Source: Amphibacillus sediminis NBRC 103570
GTDB lineage: Bacteria > Bacillota > Bacilli > Bacillales > Amphibacillaceae
Direction of reading: 5' to 3'
DNA length: 64,000 nucleotides
Assembly (NCBI RefSeq): GCF_001552275.1
Contig: NZ_BCQW01000010.1
Span: forward strand, 50,361 to 114,360
Shown here: piece by piece, positions 25,036-33,415 of the stretch
Layout: the number at the start of each line of letters is the position of its first letter
Position numbering within the stretch: position 1 is the stretch's first letter
Notes under the pieces: generated by a model
The model's database searches: none
Told to the model about the DNA's origin: nothing
Seen by the model: the letters and a program-made list of their open reading frames with translations, nothing else
Translations under genes and position numbers: made by a program

Positions 25036-27186
25036 TCATCCCATTTTCTCACATAAAATGGGTGTTAGCTCTTTCGCTGGTAATGGCCGACTAAAGTAAT
25101 ATCCTTGATAGTAATCGCAATCCTGCTCTTGTAATAAAGCTAAAATATCCTCTTCCTCGACACCTTCTGCTACCACCTCTAAGCCAAACGTGTGACCAAG
25201 CTGAATCATGGCTTTAACAATTTCAGCACTACTAGGTTCAATCAAGGCGCTTCGAATAAAGGATTGATCTATTTTGAGATAATGGATCGGAAATTTTTTC
25301 AAATACCCAAATGAGGAATAGCCTGTTCCAAAATCATCAATAGATAAGGAAATGCCCATTTCTCGAAGGGTCTTCATCGTATTTATACAGTCTTCAGTAT
25401 TTTGCATCACACTGTTTTCTGTAATTTCAATCTCTAAAAAGGTTGGATCCATCTTTGTTTCATCTATAATCTGGGCGACTTGATTAGCAAAATCAAACCG
25501 TTGTAGCTCTATCGCTGAGACATTTACTGCAACCCGGATCGGAAGGTAACCTTGATTAACCCAATCCATATGTTGGTAACAAGCTTGTCTAATTACCCAT
25601 TCCCCTATCTGCGTGATCAATCCACTTTCTTCAGCAAGAGGGATAAAAGTAGATGGTGGAATGGGTCCTTTTAATGGATGAGTCCAACGAATCAGTGCCT
25701 CTAAACCAATCACCTTTCCGGTGTCAACTGTAATTTTAGGTTGATAGAACAGTTCAAATTCATTGCGTTGAAGAGCTTTACGAATGTCACCTTCTAGCAA
25801 TAAAATATCATTGTACATTTCATTCATTTTTGGGGCAAAGAAGAGCCTACTATTCCGACCATTTACTTTACAATAATGGACGGCAATACTTGCATGGTTA
25901 ATGAGCTCCTCCACTGTCATGGCATCCTCTCCATAGTAACTAATGCCAATTGAAGATGTAACAAAAAATTCATGCCCTTGAATAGTTATCGAGCGCTTTA
26001 TCTCTGATAACATTTGATCACTAATACGCTTAATTTCCTGCCAAGAACCATGAACGATTAAACTAAACTCATCACCACCGTAGCGGTACAGTGTACCTAA
26101 TCCTTGAATGAGGTGGTCTAATCGTTTGGCAATAATGGTTATGACCTCATCCCCAATTAACTCTCCTAACGTATCATTAATATATTTCAGCCGATCGATA
26201 TCGCAATACAATACAGCAAAAGGGTAGTGATCACCATGCCTAACAGCCTGTTGTAAATCCTTTCGAAACTTACTGCGATTAGGTAAATTGGTCAACGAAT
26301 CATAATAGGCAAGCTGATTGACCTTTGCTTCTGCTTTTTCCAATAGGGTAATGTCAATTGATGATCCAATCAATTCAATAACTTCATGGTTTTCATAGAT
26401 TGGTGATAACGTTGTGTAGAGATAAAAGCCTTGATAACGATGTTTAAACATAACCTCTTCGCCATTAAATGCTTGGAGAAAATATTGGTGATATTCTTGT
26501 TTCATCAGTTCATCCAACATCATCTCTATGTTTAGCTTATCATCTAATGTATTGGCGATTTTATCAGCGAGATTCCCTTTAAATAACCTAAAATGGTAAT
26601 CTCTCGCACCTTGATTGCGTTGCACACGAAAGGTTAAGTTTCGTAATTGACTAAACACTTTTCGATAATCGTCATCTATTGTTTCAATAAGTCTTTTGTC
26701 ATCATGTTTTAAATCACTGATATCGGTATGACAAACTAGCATACTCACAAATGCAGCATCACCGAGTTTAATCGGAATAATATTTGTTCGAAACCAAAAC
26801 ATTTCCCCTGTTTTAGCTACGATGCAGATATCTCCACTCCAACTCCGATTAGCTTGAACCGTTGACCATAATCTGGTATAAAAATCCTCACCATGTACAT
26901 CAGCGTGCAGTATACGAAAATGATGATTAATCAGTTCTTTCTTTTGATAGCCAAGCTGGTTACAAAACCGTTCATCAATATAAAGAATAGAGCCCTCTGT
27001 ATCGATCATAAGCGGTAGAAATGTCTCACTAATCTGCTTGGTCACATGTTCATGATCTACTAAACATTGCTGCAGCTCATTCTTTAGTTCCTCTTTTGTT
27101 AAGGTTATACGGTTATTATAGATTTTATCGAGGAAAATATCGACATTCATATATTCCAGGACATGTTCAATTGGATTCATTGTCAT
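25036..27186 (-). CDS. PAS-GGDEF-EAL cyclic-di-GMP signalling protein
   Basis: 716 residues, soluble. A PAS domain near 55-150 (LIDTEGSILYIDERFCNQLGYQKKEL) is followed by a second PAS-like stretch near 185-280. The diguanylate cyclase domain has YDSLTNLPNRSKF and an intact GGDEF at about 369. The EAL domain begins at GLEALIRWTHP (about 495) and has SIDDFGTGYSS and VVAEGVE, so the phosphodiesterase residues are largely present. The position of the product-inhibition RxxD motif before GGDEF reads QGLG, so feedback control is absent. Net activity cannot be told. AAAGGTGA precedes the ATG; transcribed alone. Confidence 0.93.
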   Translation of the reverse strand: MTMNPIEHVLEYMNVDIFLDKIYNNRITLTKEELKNELQQCLVDHEHVTKQISETFLPLMIDTEGSILYIDERFCNQLGYQKKELINHHFRILHADVHGEDFYTRLWSTVQANRSWSGDICIVAKTGEMFWFRTNIIPIKLGDAAFVSMLVCHTDISDLKHDDKRLIETIDDDYRKVFSQLRNLTFRVQRNQGARDYHFRLFKGNLADKIANTLDDKLNIEMMLDELMKQEYHQYFLQAFNGEEVMFKHRYQGFYLYTTLSPIYENHEVIELIGSSIDITLLEKAEAKVNQLAYYDSLTNLPNRSKFRKDLQQAVRHGDHYPFAVLYCDIDRLKYINDTLGELIGDEVITIIAKRLDHLIQGLGTLYRYGGDEFSLIVHGSWQEIKRISDQMLSEIKRSITIQGHEFFVTSSIGISYYGEDAMTVEELINHASIAVHYCKVNGRNSRLFFAPKMNEMYNDILLLEGDIRKALQRNEFELFYQPKITVDTGKVIGLEALIRWTHPLKGPIPPSTFIPLAEESGLITQIGEWVIRQACYQHMDWVNQGYLPIRVAVNVSAIELQRFDFANQVAQIIDETKMDPTFLEIEITENSVMQNTEDCINTMKTLREMGISLSIDDFGTGYSSFGYLKKFPIHYLKIDQSFIRSALIEPSSAEIVKAMIQLGHTFGLEVVAEGVEEEDILALLQEQDCDYYQGYYFSRPLPAKELTPILCEKMG

Positions 27187-27351
27187 AGTTTCACCTTTGT
27201 CTCATATGTACATAATAACTTCTATTTTCTTATTATACCTAATATTTCCGTTAAAAAAAAGCATCTCAGTAATGGCGAATTATCGGTGACAGGTTTCTAA
27301 GTCACCTAAATAGGGATTAAAGTAGAATGCATTCATTCTAATAAGATTCGC

Positions 27352-27379
27352 CCTTTCTCATTAAAGTGCTGAGAAAAGG
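27352..27379. other. Hairpin after plsC
   Basis: CCTTTCTCA...TGAGAAAAGG lies 15 bases beyond the plsC stop codon. No U-tract follows on the minus strand, so termination is uncertain. The remaining 27187-27351 shows only promoter-like AT-rich sequence. Confidence 0.35.
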
Positions 27380-27392
27380 TGACTACTTGCTT

Positions 27393-28118
27393 TTATAAGG
27401 TCGAATGCTTCTCTATTTCTTCTTTAATAACTGTTTGTAGTTTAATGGCTAATTGATTATGTTTGAGAGCTTTATACTGATCTGGATAGATGGGTTTGCC
27501 AATTGTTAATCGGACATGTGCTGGTTTAACCTTCCCCCCATTCTCTTCTAACATTTTATAAGTTCCATTAATGGCAACTGGAATAATCGGTACTTGCGCT
27601 CGTGTGGCTAAACGTAAGCTACCAGACTTAAACGTGCCCACTTCCAGGCCCTTACTTCTTGTTCCTTCAGGAAAAATAACCATCGATTGCCCGGACTTTA
27701 AGCTGTCTACACCATCATCGATGACTTTAAGTGCAGTTCTTCGATTAGAACGATCTATAAAGACACATTTGAGCTGTTCCATCCATTTACGAATGATTGG
27801 AATTCTTTTGATCTCTTGCTTGGCGATAAAGCCAACTGGCTTTTCTAAATAACCCAGCAAGACTAAAATATCAAATAACCCTTGATGGTTAGCGACAAAT
27901 AAAACAGGTTCATCAATCAAATGTTCCTTTCCAGTAACTTCAACGGTAGTGTGTGTCTTTTCAATCACCCGTCTAGAAACCAATGCGGGGGTTTTGAAAA
28001 TTTGACTTGCCTTTTTTGAATAAGGATAGTCAGGAATAGCCTTGGCTTTGACCAGTTTTGGTAAGCTTCCAAGTACTAAGCATGTTGCATAGGCATAAAT
28101 TAAAAATGTTTTCATCAT
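27393..28118 (-). CDS. plsC: 1-acyl-sn-glycerol-3-phosphate acyltransferase
   Basis: 241 residues with an N-terminal hydrophobic anchor. The acyltransferase motifs are complete: NHQGLFD (HX4D, near 77), VFIDRSNR, VIFPEGTRSKG (near 150) and VPIIPVAINGT. The enzyme adds the second acyl chain to lysophosphatidic acid to make phosphatidic acid at the cytoplasmic membrane. AAGGGGAG precedes tandem ATG codons. Family A copy A3 ends 18 bases upstream of the start, so the promoter must lie in the repeat or beyond it. Confidence 0.93.
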   Translation of the reverse strand: MMKTFLIYAYATCLVLGSLPKLVKAKAIPDYPYSKKASQIFKTPALVSRRVIEKTHTTVEVTGKEHLIDEPVLFVANHQGLFDILVLLGYLEKPVGFIAKQEIKRIPIIRKWMEQLKCVFIDRSNRRTALKVIDDGVDSLKSGQSMVIFPEGTRSKGLEVGTFKSGSLRLATRAQVPIIPVAINGTYKMLEENGGKVKPAHVRLTIGKPIYPDQYKALKHNQLAIKLQTVIKEEIEKHSTL

Positions 28119-28136
28119 TTATCTCCCCTTATTCCA

Positions 28137-28343
28137 ATAAAGTGAAACTTCGTTCAGTGGGGGGTTCGACGCATAGGATCTGCTCGTGCAGACGTTTTGA
28201 ACTTAGTCAGCTTCTTCTCTCCCCCACTGAGCGTTAGTTGAACCAATCGGGCCGTTACTGGCTATTGGATCTCCCATTTAGTGGAGTCTTACAAAAGCCC
28301 TTCGATGGGGCGAGTAATCGCAGCCCCATCCAGTTACACTGCG
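28137..28343 (-). repeat. Family A repeat, copy A3
   Basis: Leftward copy 3' of TTTAT (28348-28344) with the CGCAGTG left end and the complete right end GAAGTTTCACTTTAT. Internal shortening removes part of both the CTCCCACTT hairpin and the loop of the right-hand hairpin. It lies directly upstream of plsC. Confidence 0.85.
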
Positions 28344-28520
28344 ATAAACCATACTTACTTAGTATAGCGGATTTTACGATGAGTTAAAAGGAAGAATATA
28401 CATAGAAAAAGAACCCACAGCCTATACTAACAGCAAACGATAGATGTAACGTTTGTTCATGAAATAACGTCTGCAAAAATGCAAATAGAGCTAAGTCAAT
28501 CTGGATGGTACTTTTTACTT

Positions 28521-28550
28521 TTGCTCAACACCCGTTTGACATGCTATACT
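28521..28550 (+). promoter_or_regulatory. Promoter of mreBH
   Basis: TTGCTC (28521-28526) and TATACT (28545-28550) are separated by 18 bases, about 70 bases upstream of the start. The B. subtilis gene also has a sigma-I promoter; I see no clear sigma-I motif here. Confidence 0.55.
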
Positions 28551-28618
28551 ATTCAACATTGTGGATTATACTGTTCACACTTCTCTAAACAACATAGATG
28601 AATACTGGAGGAACATAT

Positions 28619-29623
28619 ATGTTTAACCATACAGCAATTGGAATCGATCTTGGTACAGCCAATATTTTGGTTTACACCAAACAAAAAGGAATTGTATTTA
28701 ATGAACCTTCTGTTGTAGCACTTGATACTCGTACAAATGAACTAGTGGCGATTGGACAGGAAGCTAAAGAAATGATTGGTAAAACACCTAAAAATATTGT
28801 CTCAATTCGACCATTAAGAGAAGGGGTAATTGCTGACTATGATGTTGCAGCCCAAATGTTAAAGGCTATATTAAAAAAAGTCGCCAAAAAAATCGGACGA
28901 ACCATTCGGAAGCCTGTTGTCATTGTTTGCACACCATCAGGTAGTACCGATGTTGAAAAACGTGCAATTGAAAATGCCGTCAAAAGCTTTGGTGTTAAAG
29001 AAGTGCATTTAATTGAAGAACCAGTTGCAGCTGCCATTGGTGCAGGCTTACCGATTAATGAACCGATTAGTAGTGTAATTGTGGATATTGGTGGTGGAAC
29101 AAGTGAGGTTGCCATTATTTCTTATGGAGGCATTGTAACCGCTAGATCGATCCGCGTTGCTGGTGACAAAATGGATGAAGAAATTGTTCACTATATTCGC
29201 CAAAAATACAATGTCTTAATTGGTTATCAAACAGCGGAACGGATAAAAAAAGAGATTGGTTATGCATTAATTGAACATGATCCGCTTTCTATGCAAGTCA
29301 GCGGACGCGACCTTGTCACAGGCTTACCAAAAGAAATTACCGTCACTTCTTTAGAAGTCCAAAAAGCAATTAAAGAGTCTTTGGAAGCCATTGTAAGTAC
29401 TATCCATGCAACTCTTGAAGACTGCCCACCTGAGTTAAGTGGTGATATTGTCGAACACGGTATCACTCTTGCAGGCGGTGGAGCCCTATTGCGTGGGATG
29501 GAAACATGGTTACGCGAAACATTATTTGTGCCCGTCCGAATTGCAGATGATCCACTTAATGCAATCGCCATCGGTACGGCAGAGTCGATCAAACAAATGA
29601 GCAAATTTAAGAAACTTGGCTAA
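28619..29623 (+). CDS. mreBH: Actin-like cell-shape protein MreBH
   Basis: 334 residues from the ATG at 28619, seven bases after GGAGG. Actin-fold motifs: [13 protein letters not shown] (phosphate 1), [16 protein letters not shown] (phosphate 2), [12 protein letters not shown] (adenosine). Of the three Bacillus paralogues the text matches MreBH best ([54 protein letters not shown] block at [16 protein letters not shown]). It forms membrane-bound filaments that guide lateral wall synthesis; MreBH also directs the autolysin LytE. Monocistronic. Confidence 0.92.
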   Translation: MFNHTAIGIDLGTANILVYTKQKGIVFNEPSVVALDTRTNELVAIGQEAKEMIGKTPKNIVSIRPLREGVIADYDVAAQMLKAILKKVAKKIGRTIRKPVVIVCTPSGSTDVEKRAIENAVKSFGVKEVHLIEEPVAAAIGAGLPINEPISSVIVDIGGGTSEVAIISYGGIVTARSIRVAGDKMDEEIVHYIRQKYNVLIGYQTAERIKKEIGYALIEHDPLSMQVSGRDLVTGLPKEITVTSLEVQKAIKESLEAIVSTIHATLEDCPPELSGDIVEHGITLAGGGALLRGMETWLRETLFVPVRIADDPLNAIAIGTAESIKQMSKFKKLG

Positions 29624-29636
29624 AAACCCTATTATC

Positions 29637-29806
29637 AAATACGCCTAGGTGTATTTATCAAGCAAAGCTCAATACATTTCCAGCCGAAAATCTGTTGTAT
29701 CCGCTGGAGGCTTTACCTTGATTCAACCGAGGCTTAAACCTAAAAAATTGGAGACGAATAGACAAATTTGATCAAATATAGAATAGGTGACTTCTGCTGA
29801 ATGAAG
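29637..29806 (+). repeat. Family B repeat, copy B2
   Basis: Starts with a degenerate TAGGTGTATTTATC, continues through ATCTGTTGTATCCGC and CTTGATTCAACCGAGGC, and ends at GTGACTTCTGCTGAATG. The central hairpin is replaced by unrelated AT-rich sequence. Confidence 0.65.
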
Positions 29807-29810
29807 GTAA

Positions 29811-29849
29811 AAAGACAGCAACTAACCATTAGTGGTTGTTGCTGTCTTT
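29811..29849 (+). terminator. Hairpin terminator downstream of mreBH
   Basis: AAAGACAGCAAC...GTTGTTGCTGTCTTT forms a stem of about 12 bp enclosing AACCA/TGGTT, 190 bases past the mreBH stop and just beyond repeat B2. The repeat probably inserted between gene and terminator. Confidence 0.65.
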
Positions 29850-29934
29850 CATAAAAACACCGAAACATAAACCATTGTTTCTCATATAAGCACCAATATA
29901 ATCAATACCTGGAAAAAAATGCATGATAACTTTC

Positions 29935-30181
29935 ATTATAAACTCAACAAGTTGTTGATGAAGTGATCATAGCTTTCACTTTTAATCACTTGATTGAGGT
30001 TATCATGTTCTGTTAACAAAACGATTAGTCTATCAAACACATTTCGAACTCTCGCTCCTTAGAACTGGTAACCTCCAAAACAGGATTACGCTCTTCTAAT
30101 AAAGTATAGGAAAAATTATTTTTTATTCTATCAATTCCAATAATAATATACATTACAACATTTAATAGCGAGTACTGATTA
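29935..30181 (-). pseudogene. BglG-type PTS regulator, 3' fragment
   Basis: Directly beyond the TnpB element's right end the minus strand reads NQYSLLNVVMYIIIGIDRIK in the same frame as the regulator fragment at 31727. This is the second half of a PRD-like helix bundle that starts with KKYHYFI on the other side. After EREFEM a frameshift near 30035 moves the text to FDRLIVLLTEHDNLNQV, and a stop follows. The rest to 29850 is decayed. The gene was therefore broken by insertion and also by later mutations. Confidence 0.8.
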
Positions 30182-30345
30182 TTGAACTACTCCCATTTAT
30201 CAACCTTGCGGTCTGATTGAAGTGGGAGATTCTTGGGAACAGAGCGTACGTGTTAGCGTATTTCTTTACTAACAGAGGTTTCTCTTCTATACCAAGCTAT
30301 CCCCGTAGTCCCTACGGTTTGATGGTGTCTATCCTAAGCAGAAGC
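30182..30345 (-). ncRNA. Predicted omega RNA (reRNA) of TnpB
   Basis: The 3' end of tnpB plus the right end of IS605-group elements normally yields the guide RNA scaffold, with the guide supplied by the flank. This segment is nearly identical to 38501-38640, including CTTGCGGTCTGATTG and TACGTGTTAGCGTATTT. The predicted guide begins TAATCAGTACTCGCT in the flanking regulator. The 5' boundary is unknown. Confidence 0.65.
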
Positions 30346-31467
30346 ATGTACGCTCAGACCTTCTGCTAAGATATTTTTACTGGCATTGACATCTCGATCG
30401 TGATACGTATAGCAAGTTGGACACGTCCAATCCCTTATGTCAAGAGATTTCTTGCCATCTCGATGCCCACACTCAGAGCATAGCTGACTAGATGGAAACC
30501 ATTTATCTACTTTGATGACGGTTTTACCGTACCAATCGGCTTTGTACTGTAATTTCTTGACAAAGCTAGACCATGATACGTCAGAGATAGATTTTGCTAG
30601 TTTACGGTTACGCAACATTCCTTTTGTGTGCAAGTCTTCAATACAGATCAGATCGTGGTTTTTGATGATATCTGTACTTAACTTGTTAAGGAAGTCGGCA
30701 CGTTGATTCATGACTTGTTCATGTAATCTCGCAACTTTACATTTTTGTTTTTGATAGTTTTTGGCATCGAGTAGGTCTATCCCGTTGTTTTTCGCATGCA
30801 GGGCACGTCTGGAAAGTTTTCGTTGTTCTCGTTTTAATTTCTTTTCCATTTTAGCGGTGAACCGATGATTATCCACCTTTTGACCATCAGAAAGAATCGC
30901 AAAGTCCGTGATCCCTAAGTCGATGCCAATAGCTGATTCTGTTTTCTCTAAGGGTTGTATGTCTGTTTTAGCAAGAATAGATATGAAGTATTTCCCACTT
31001 GGGTTGCGTCTGATGGTGGCACGTAGAATCCGACCTACCACCTCACGACTTTTGGCAAAGCGAACGAGCCCCAATTTAGGGAGTTTGATTTGGTTACCTA
31101 CAATCGAGATATTTCCGTTTGTCTGCTTCGTTGTATAGGATTGAATAGGGTTTTTCTTCGATTTAAAACGAGGTTTGCCATTCTGCTTTTTAAAGAATCT
31201 GGAGAAGGAATCTGCGAGATGTTTCAGAGAGGATTGGATCGCAATGCTGTCTACTTCTTTTAACCAGCTTAATTCTTGCTTCAGCTGCGGTAGTTGAGCG
31301 GAACAAGCACGATAAGTCAGTCCTTTCCCCGTTTCTTTGTACGTATCGTTCCATTTAGCTAAAAAATGATTAAAGACAAAACGAGAACAGCCGATTGTTT
31401 TCGCAATCTGTCTTTCCTGTTCTTGCGTTGGATAGAGACGGAATTGATAGGCTTTGTTGACGAGCAA
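30334..31467 (-). CDS. tnpB: RNA-guided endonuclease TnpB (OrfB)
   Basis: 377 residues from a TTG at 31467, eight bases after GGGAG; the GTG at 31476 overlaps that site. N-terminal YQFRLYPTQEQERQI and FKSKKNPIQSYTT (helix-turn-helix domain) are typical. The RuvC nuclease is intact: GIDLGITDFA (Asp), LICIEDLHTKGM (Glu) and YHDRDVNASKNI (Asp), with the zinc ribbon CSECGHRDG...CPTC between the last two. Such proteins cut DNA next to a target-adjacent motif equal to the insertion site, here predicted TTTAT, guided by omega RNA. It is the only intact tnpB in the window. Confidence 0.95.
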   Translation of the reverse strand: MLVNKAYQFRLYPTQEQERQIAKTIGCSRFVFNHFLAKWNDTYKETGKGLTYRACSAQLPQLKQELSWLKEVDSIAIQSSLKHLADSFSRFFKKQNGKPRFKSKKNPIQSYTTKQTNGNISIVGNQIKLPKLGLVRFAKSREVVGRILRATIRRNPSGKYFISILAKTDIQPLEKTESAIGIDLGITDFAILSDGQKVDNHRFTAKMEKKLKREQRKLSRRALHAKNNGIDLLDAKNYQKQKCKVARLHEQVMNQRADFLNKLSTDIIKNHDLICIEDLHTKGMLRNRKLAKSISDVSWSSFVKKLQYKADWYGKTVIKVDKWFPSSQLCSECGHRDGKKSLDIRDWTCPTCYTYHDRDVNASKNILAEGLSVHASA

Positions 31468-31726
31468 GGCTTTCACTCCCTTCTGTTAAAATGATACATC
31501 CATTATACCCTATTTTGCATGGCGGATACATCATTTTAGAGGGGAGACACATTCAAGAAACAAACGAATTTAAGCACTCTTATACAAGCTATCTTCCGGT
31601 GATAGCACGTGCACTCGAACAGTCGGACAATCGAGATGGCTGAAGCCATCCCCTGTCCGAAGGCGATTCATCTCCCACCTACTCATCTTCTCATTCCTTG
31701 AGGTGGGAGTCTTCTCACCTAGTAAG

Positions 31727-32322
31727 ATAAAGTAGTGATATTTTTTGCAAGTACGTAAAATAATATCTGAAATCAAATGCGCATCGTATTCTGGAAAAGT
31801 ATTTTGGATTGACTTGAAGGTGATTTCACTTTTCTCTATTTCTTTAAAGTAGAGATCATTAATTGCTTTTCTTCTTTTACTTTCAATACCAACTAATTTA
31901 ACCTTTCCTTTTGATGAGGCAATATCCAATTCGTATTTTTTCAGATACTTTCTGACTCTAATTAAATCCTTATAGATGGTTGCCTCACTAACCATTAATT
32001 CCTCACTCATATCATAGATATCAACATTCATTGATAAATTAGTATTAACAAGCAACAATTTTTTTACAATGTAAAATATCCGCTCCTTTGGAGTCTGGGG
32101 AACATTACTGGTTTCTATTAAAATTCTTTGCGCCTCTGCTTTATCTATACAGTACCCTCTGACAGAAGAAGAGATAAGGTGAGGATATATCTCGTTTATA
32201 TCGCTAATATTACCTTTAATAGTACGCTTTGACACATTTAGTTTTGTAGCTGACTCCTGTGATAAAACGCTTCCATTATCATGAATTAACGTATTTATAA
32301 TCTCTTTTTGAATATCTGTCAT
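31727..32322 (-). pseudogene. BglG/MtlR-type PTS-responsive regulator, 5' part interrupted by TnpB element
   Basis: About 199 codons from ATG at 32322. The N-terminal winged helix (QKEIINTLIHDNGSVLSQES, KLNVSKRTIKGNISDINE) is followed by a second Mga-like HTH (YDMSEELMVSEATIYKDLIRVRKYL) near 100, and then the start of a PRD domain ending KKYHYFI. The reading frame continues into the element and stops at 31570 after 52 foreign codons. Intact relatives are activators whose PRDs are phosphorylated by the PTS; a PTS EIIA gene is next door. The gene should be inactive unless the truncated DNA-binding half retains a role. Confidence 0.85.
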
Positions 32323-32391
32323 GACAATCCCCTAACCTTTTAATATTAATTCTCAAACATTGTATTAAGATACTAGGCTTTGAGTATATCT

Positions 32392-32459
32392 TGTAGTGGG
32401 AGGCTTACAAAAGCCCTTCGATGGGGCGAGTAATCGCAACCCCAGCCAGTTATACTGCG
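32392..32459 (-). repeat. Family A repeat, copy A4 (left-end fragment)
   Basis: Only the first 68 bases of the family remain, 3' of TTTAT (32464-32460). The target T-run is the tail of the PTS EIIA terminator, so the insertion used a terminator poly-T stretch. Confidence 0.8.
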
Positions 32460-32460
32460 A

Positions 32461-32505
32461 TAAAAAAAGAACTAAGGAGGAAAAAGCGGCTTGCTTTCTC
32501 TCCTT
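32461..32505 (-). terminator. Terminator of the PTS EIIA gene
   Basis: In the leftward direction AAGGAGAGAAA...TTTCCTCCTT forms a hairpin with inner GCAAGC/GC-rich pairing, followed by TCTTTTTTTAT. It lies 114 bases past the EIIA stop. Nothing else is seen in 32506-32618. Confidence 0.72.
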
Positions 32506-32618
32506 GATTCATAAGTTTAGCTGTTCCTTTTCTTACTTTACTATCTCTACTCTTTTTGAAGATTATGTTCGATCTATGTTTAGATAGTTAACCAAAAGAA
32601 CTATGTGATCCGTTCCTA

Positions 32619-33104
32619 TTAAAGGTGAACGGTCATAATTTCTGTTTCACCTTTTACCACTGTTTTATTAATATCTTTATCAACTGATGCCACTTGACTT
32701 GTAATAACAAGAGGTGTAATAGTTTTCGCTTTTTGTGACACGAAATCTAAATCTACAGTGACCAGCGGGTCACCAGCTTTAACCTTGTCTCCTTGCTTAA
32801 CATGAGCAGTAAAGCCTTCCCCATCAAGAACAACCGTATCTAAGCCGATATGAATTAAATATTCAACACCTGCGTTAGATTTAATCCCAATCGCATGTAG
32901 AGTTGGAAACAGGTTAACAATTTCCCCACTCACAGGGGCAACAAAATGACCATCAGTTGGATTAAACGCAACACCATCACCCATCATCTTTTCAGAAAAA
33001 GTTGGATCTGGAACTTCAGTAATTTCCACTACATCACCTGTAACGGGGGAAACTAATACTTCTTTGTCAATCTTTTCTTCTTTTTTAAATAATTTTTTAA
33101 ACAT
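32619..33104 (-). CDS. PTS glucose-type EIIA protein
   Basis: 161 residues from ATG 33104, six bases after GGAGGTAA; the adjacent GTG at 33107 is too close. The EIIA-Glc fold is clear: VLVSPVTGDVVEITEVPDPTFSEKM, GDGVAFNPTDGHFVAPVSGEI, and the phosphorylated histidine in YLIHIGLDTV near 89; HAIGIKS provides the second active-site histidine. It passes phosphate from HPr to a IIB domain and can serve as a regulatory signal. No IIB/IIC is nearby, so it is a stand-alone EIIA that probably serves a permease encoded elsewhere. Confidence 0.94.
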   Translation of the reverse strand: MFKKLFKKEEKIDKEVLVSPVTGDVVEITEVPDPTFSEKMMGDGVAFNPTDGHFVAPVSGEIVNLFPTLHAIGIKSNAGVEYLIHIGLDTVVLDGEGFTAHVKQGDKVKAGDPLVTVDLDFVSQKAKTITPLVITSQVASVDKDINKTVVKGETEIMTVHL

Positions 33105-33174
33105 CACGAGTTACCTCCCAAATTTTCTACTATAATTTACTTATACCCAGTTCTAATTATTATAAAGCAATTTT

Positions 33175-33402
33175 TTATATATTGGTATCCATTTTATTAA
33201 TTAATTCTACTAATTTCGACAATTCAGCTTCAGACAAGGTGATGCCTTTTCCCATTTTCTCATGATTTGGAGCCCAATCACGCAGATCATACTTAGGTTG
33301 ACGGTTATTCCAAGAAATGAGATTGAGCTCCCTGGTCCAACCTGATTTTGCTTCAGACAGAATGCCAATCGTCTTGATAATCTGATAATTCAAGTCTGCC
33401 AC
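33175..33402 (-). CDS. YdbC-like PC4-domain protein
   Basis: 75 residues. GTG start after GGAGGG. The text WTRELNLISWNNRQPKYDLRDWAPNHEKMGKGITLSEAEL is the PC4/YdbC single-stranded-nucleic-acid-binding fold. Family members bind ssDNA; the cellular role is not settled. It follows the HAD phosphatase by 13 bases and is likely co-transcribed. Confidence 0.8.
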   Translation of the reverse strand: MADLNYQIIKTIGILSEAKSGWTRELNLISWNNRQPKYDLRDWAPNHEKMGKGITLSEAELSKLVELINKMDTNI

Positions 33403-33415
33403 CTTAACTCCCTCC

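Larger units (their letters stand above)
30182..31726 (-). mobile_element. TnpB-only IS200/IS605-group (IS1341-like) element
   Basis: 1545 bp. Left end at 31726 is directly 3' of TTTAT on the minus strand (31731-31727). Right end at 30182 ends in TTCAA after a hairpin CTCCCATTT...AAGTGGGAG. Joining the flanks restores an open frame HYF-I-NQYS across the target gene without any duplication, as expected for single-strand TnpA-type insertion. Only tnpB is inside; tnpA is absent, so movement needs a helper. Confidence 0.9.

Noticed and set aside
28837..29604. Leftward ORFs over mreBH
   Set aside because: Antisense shadows; no ribosome site or family match.
31570..31726. Last 52 codons of the regulator ORF
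   Set aside because: These codons lie inside the TnpB element left end and are read-through, not regulator sequence.
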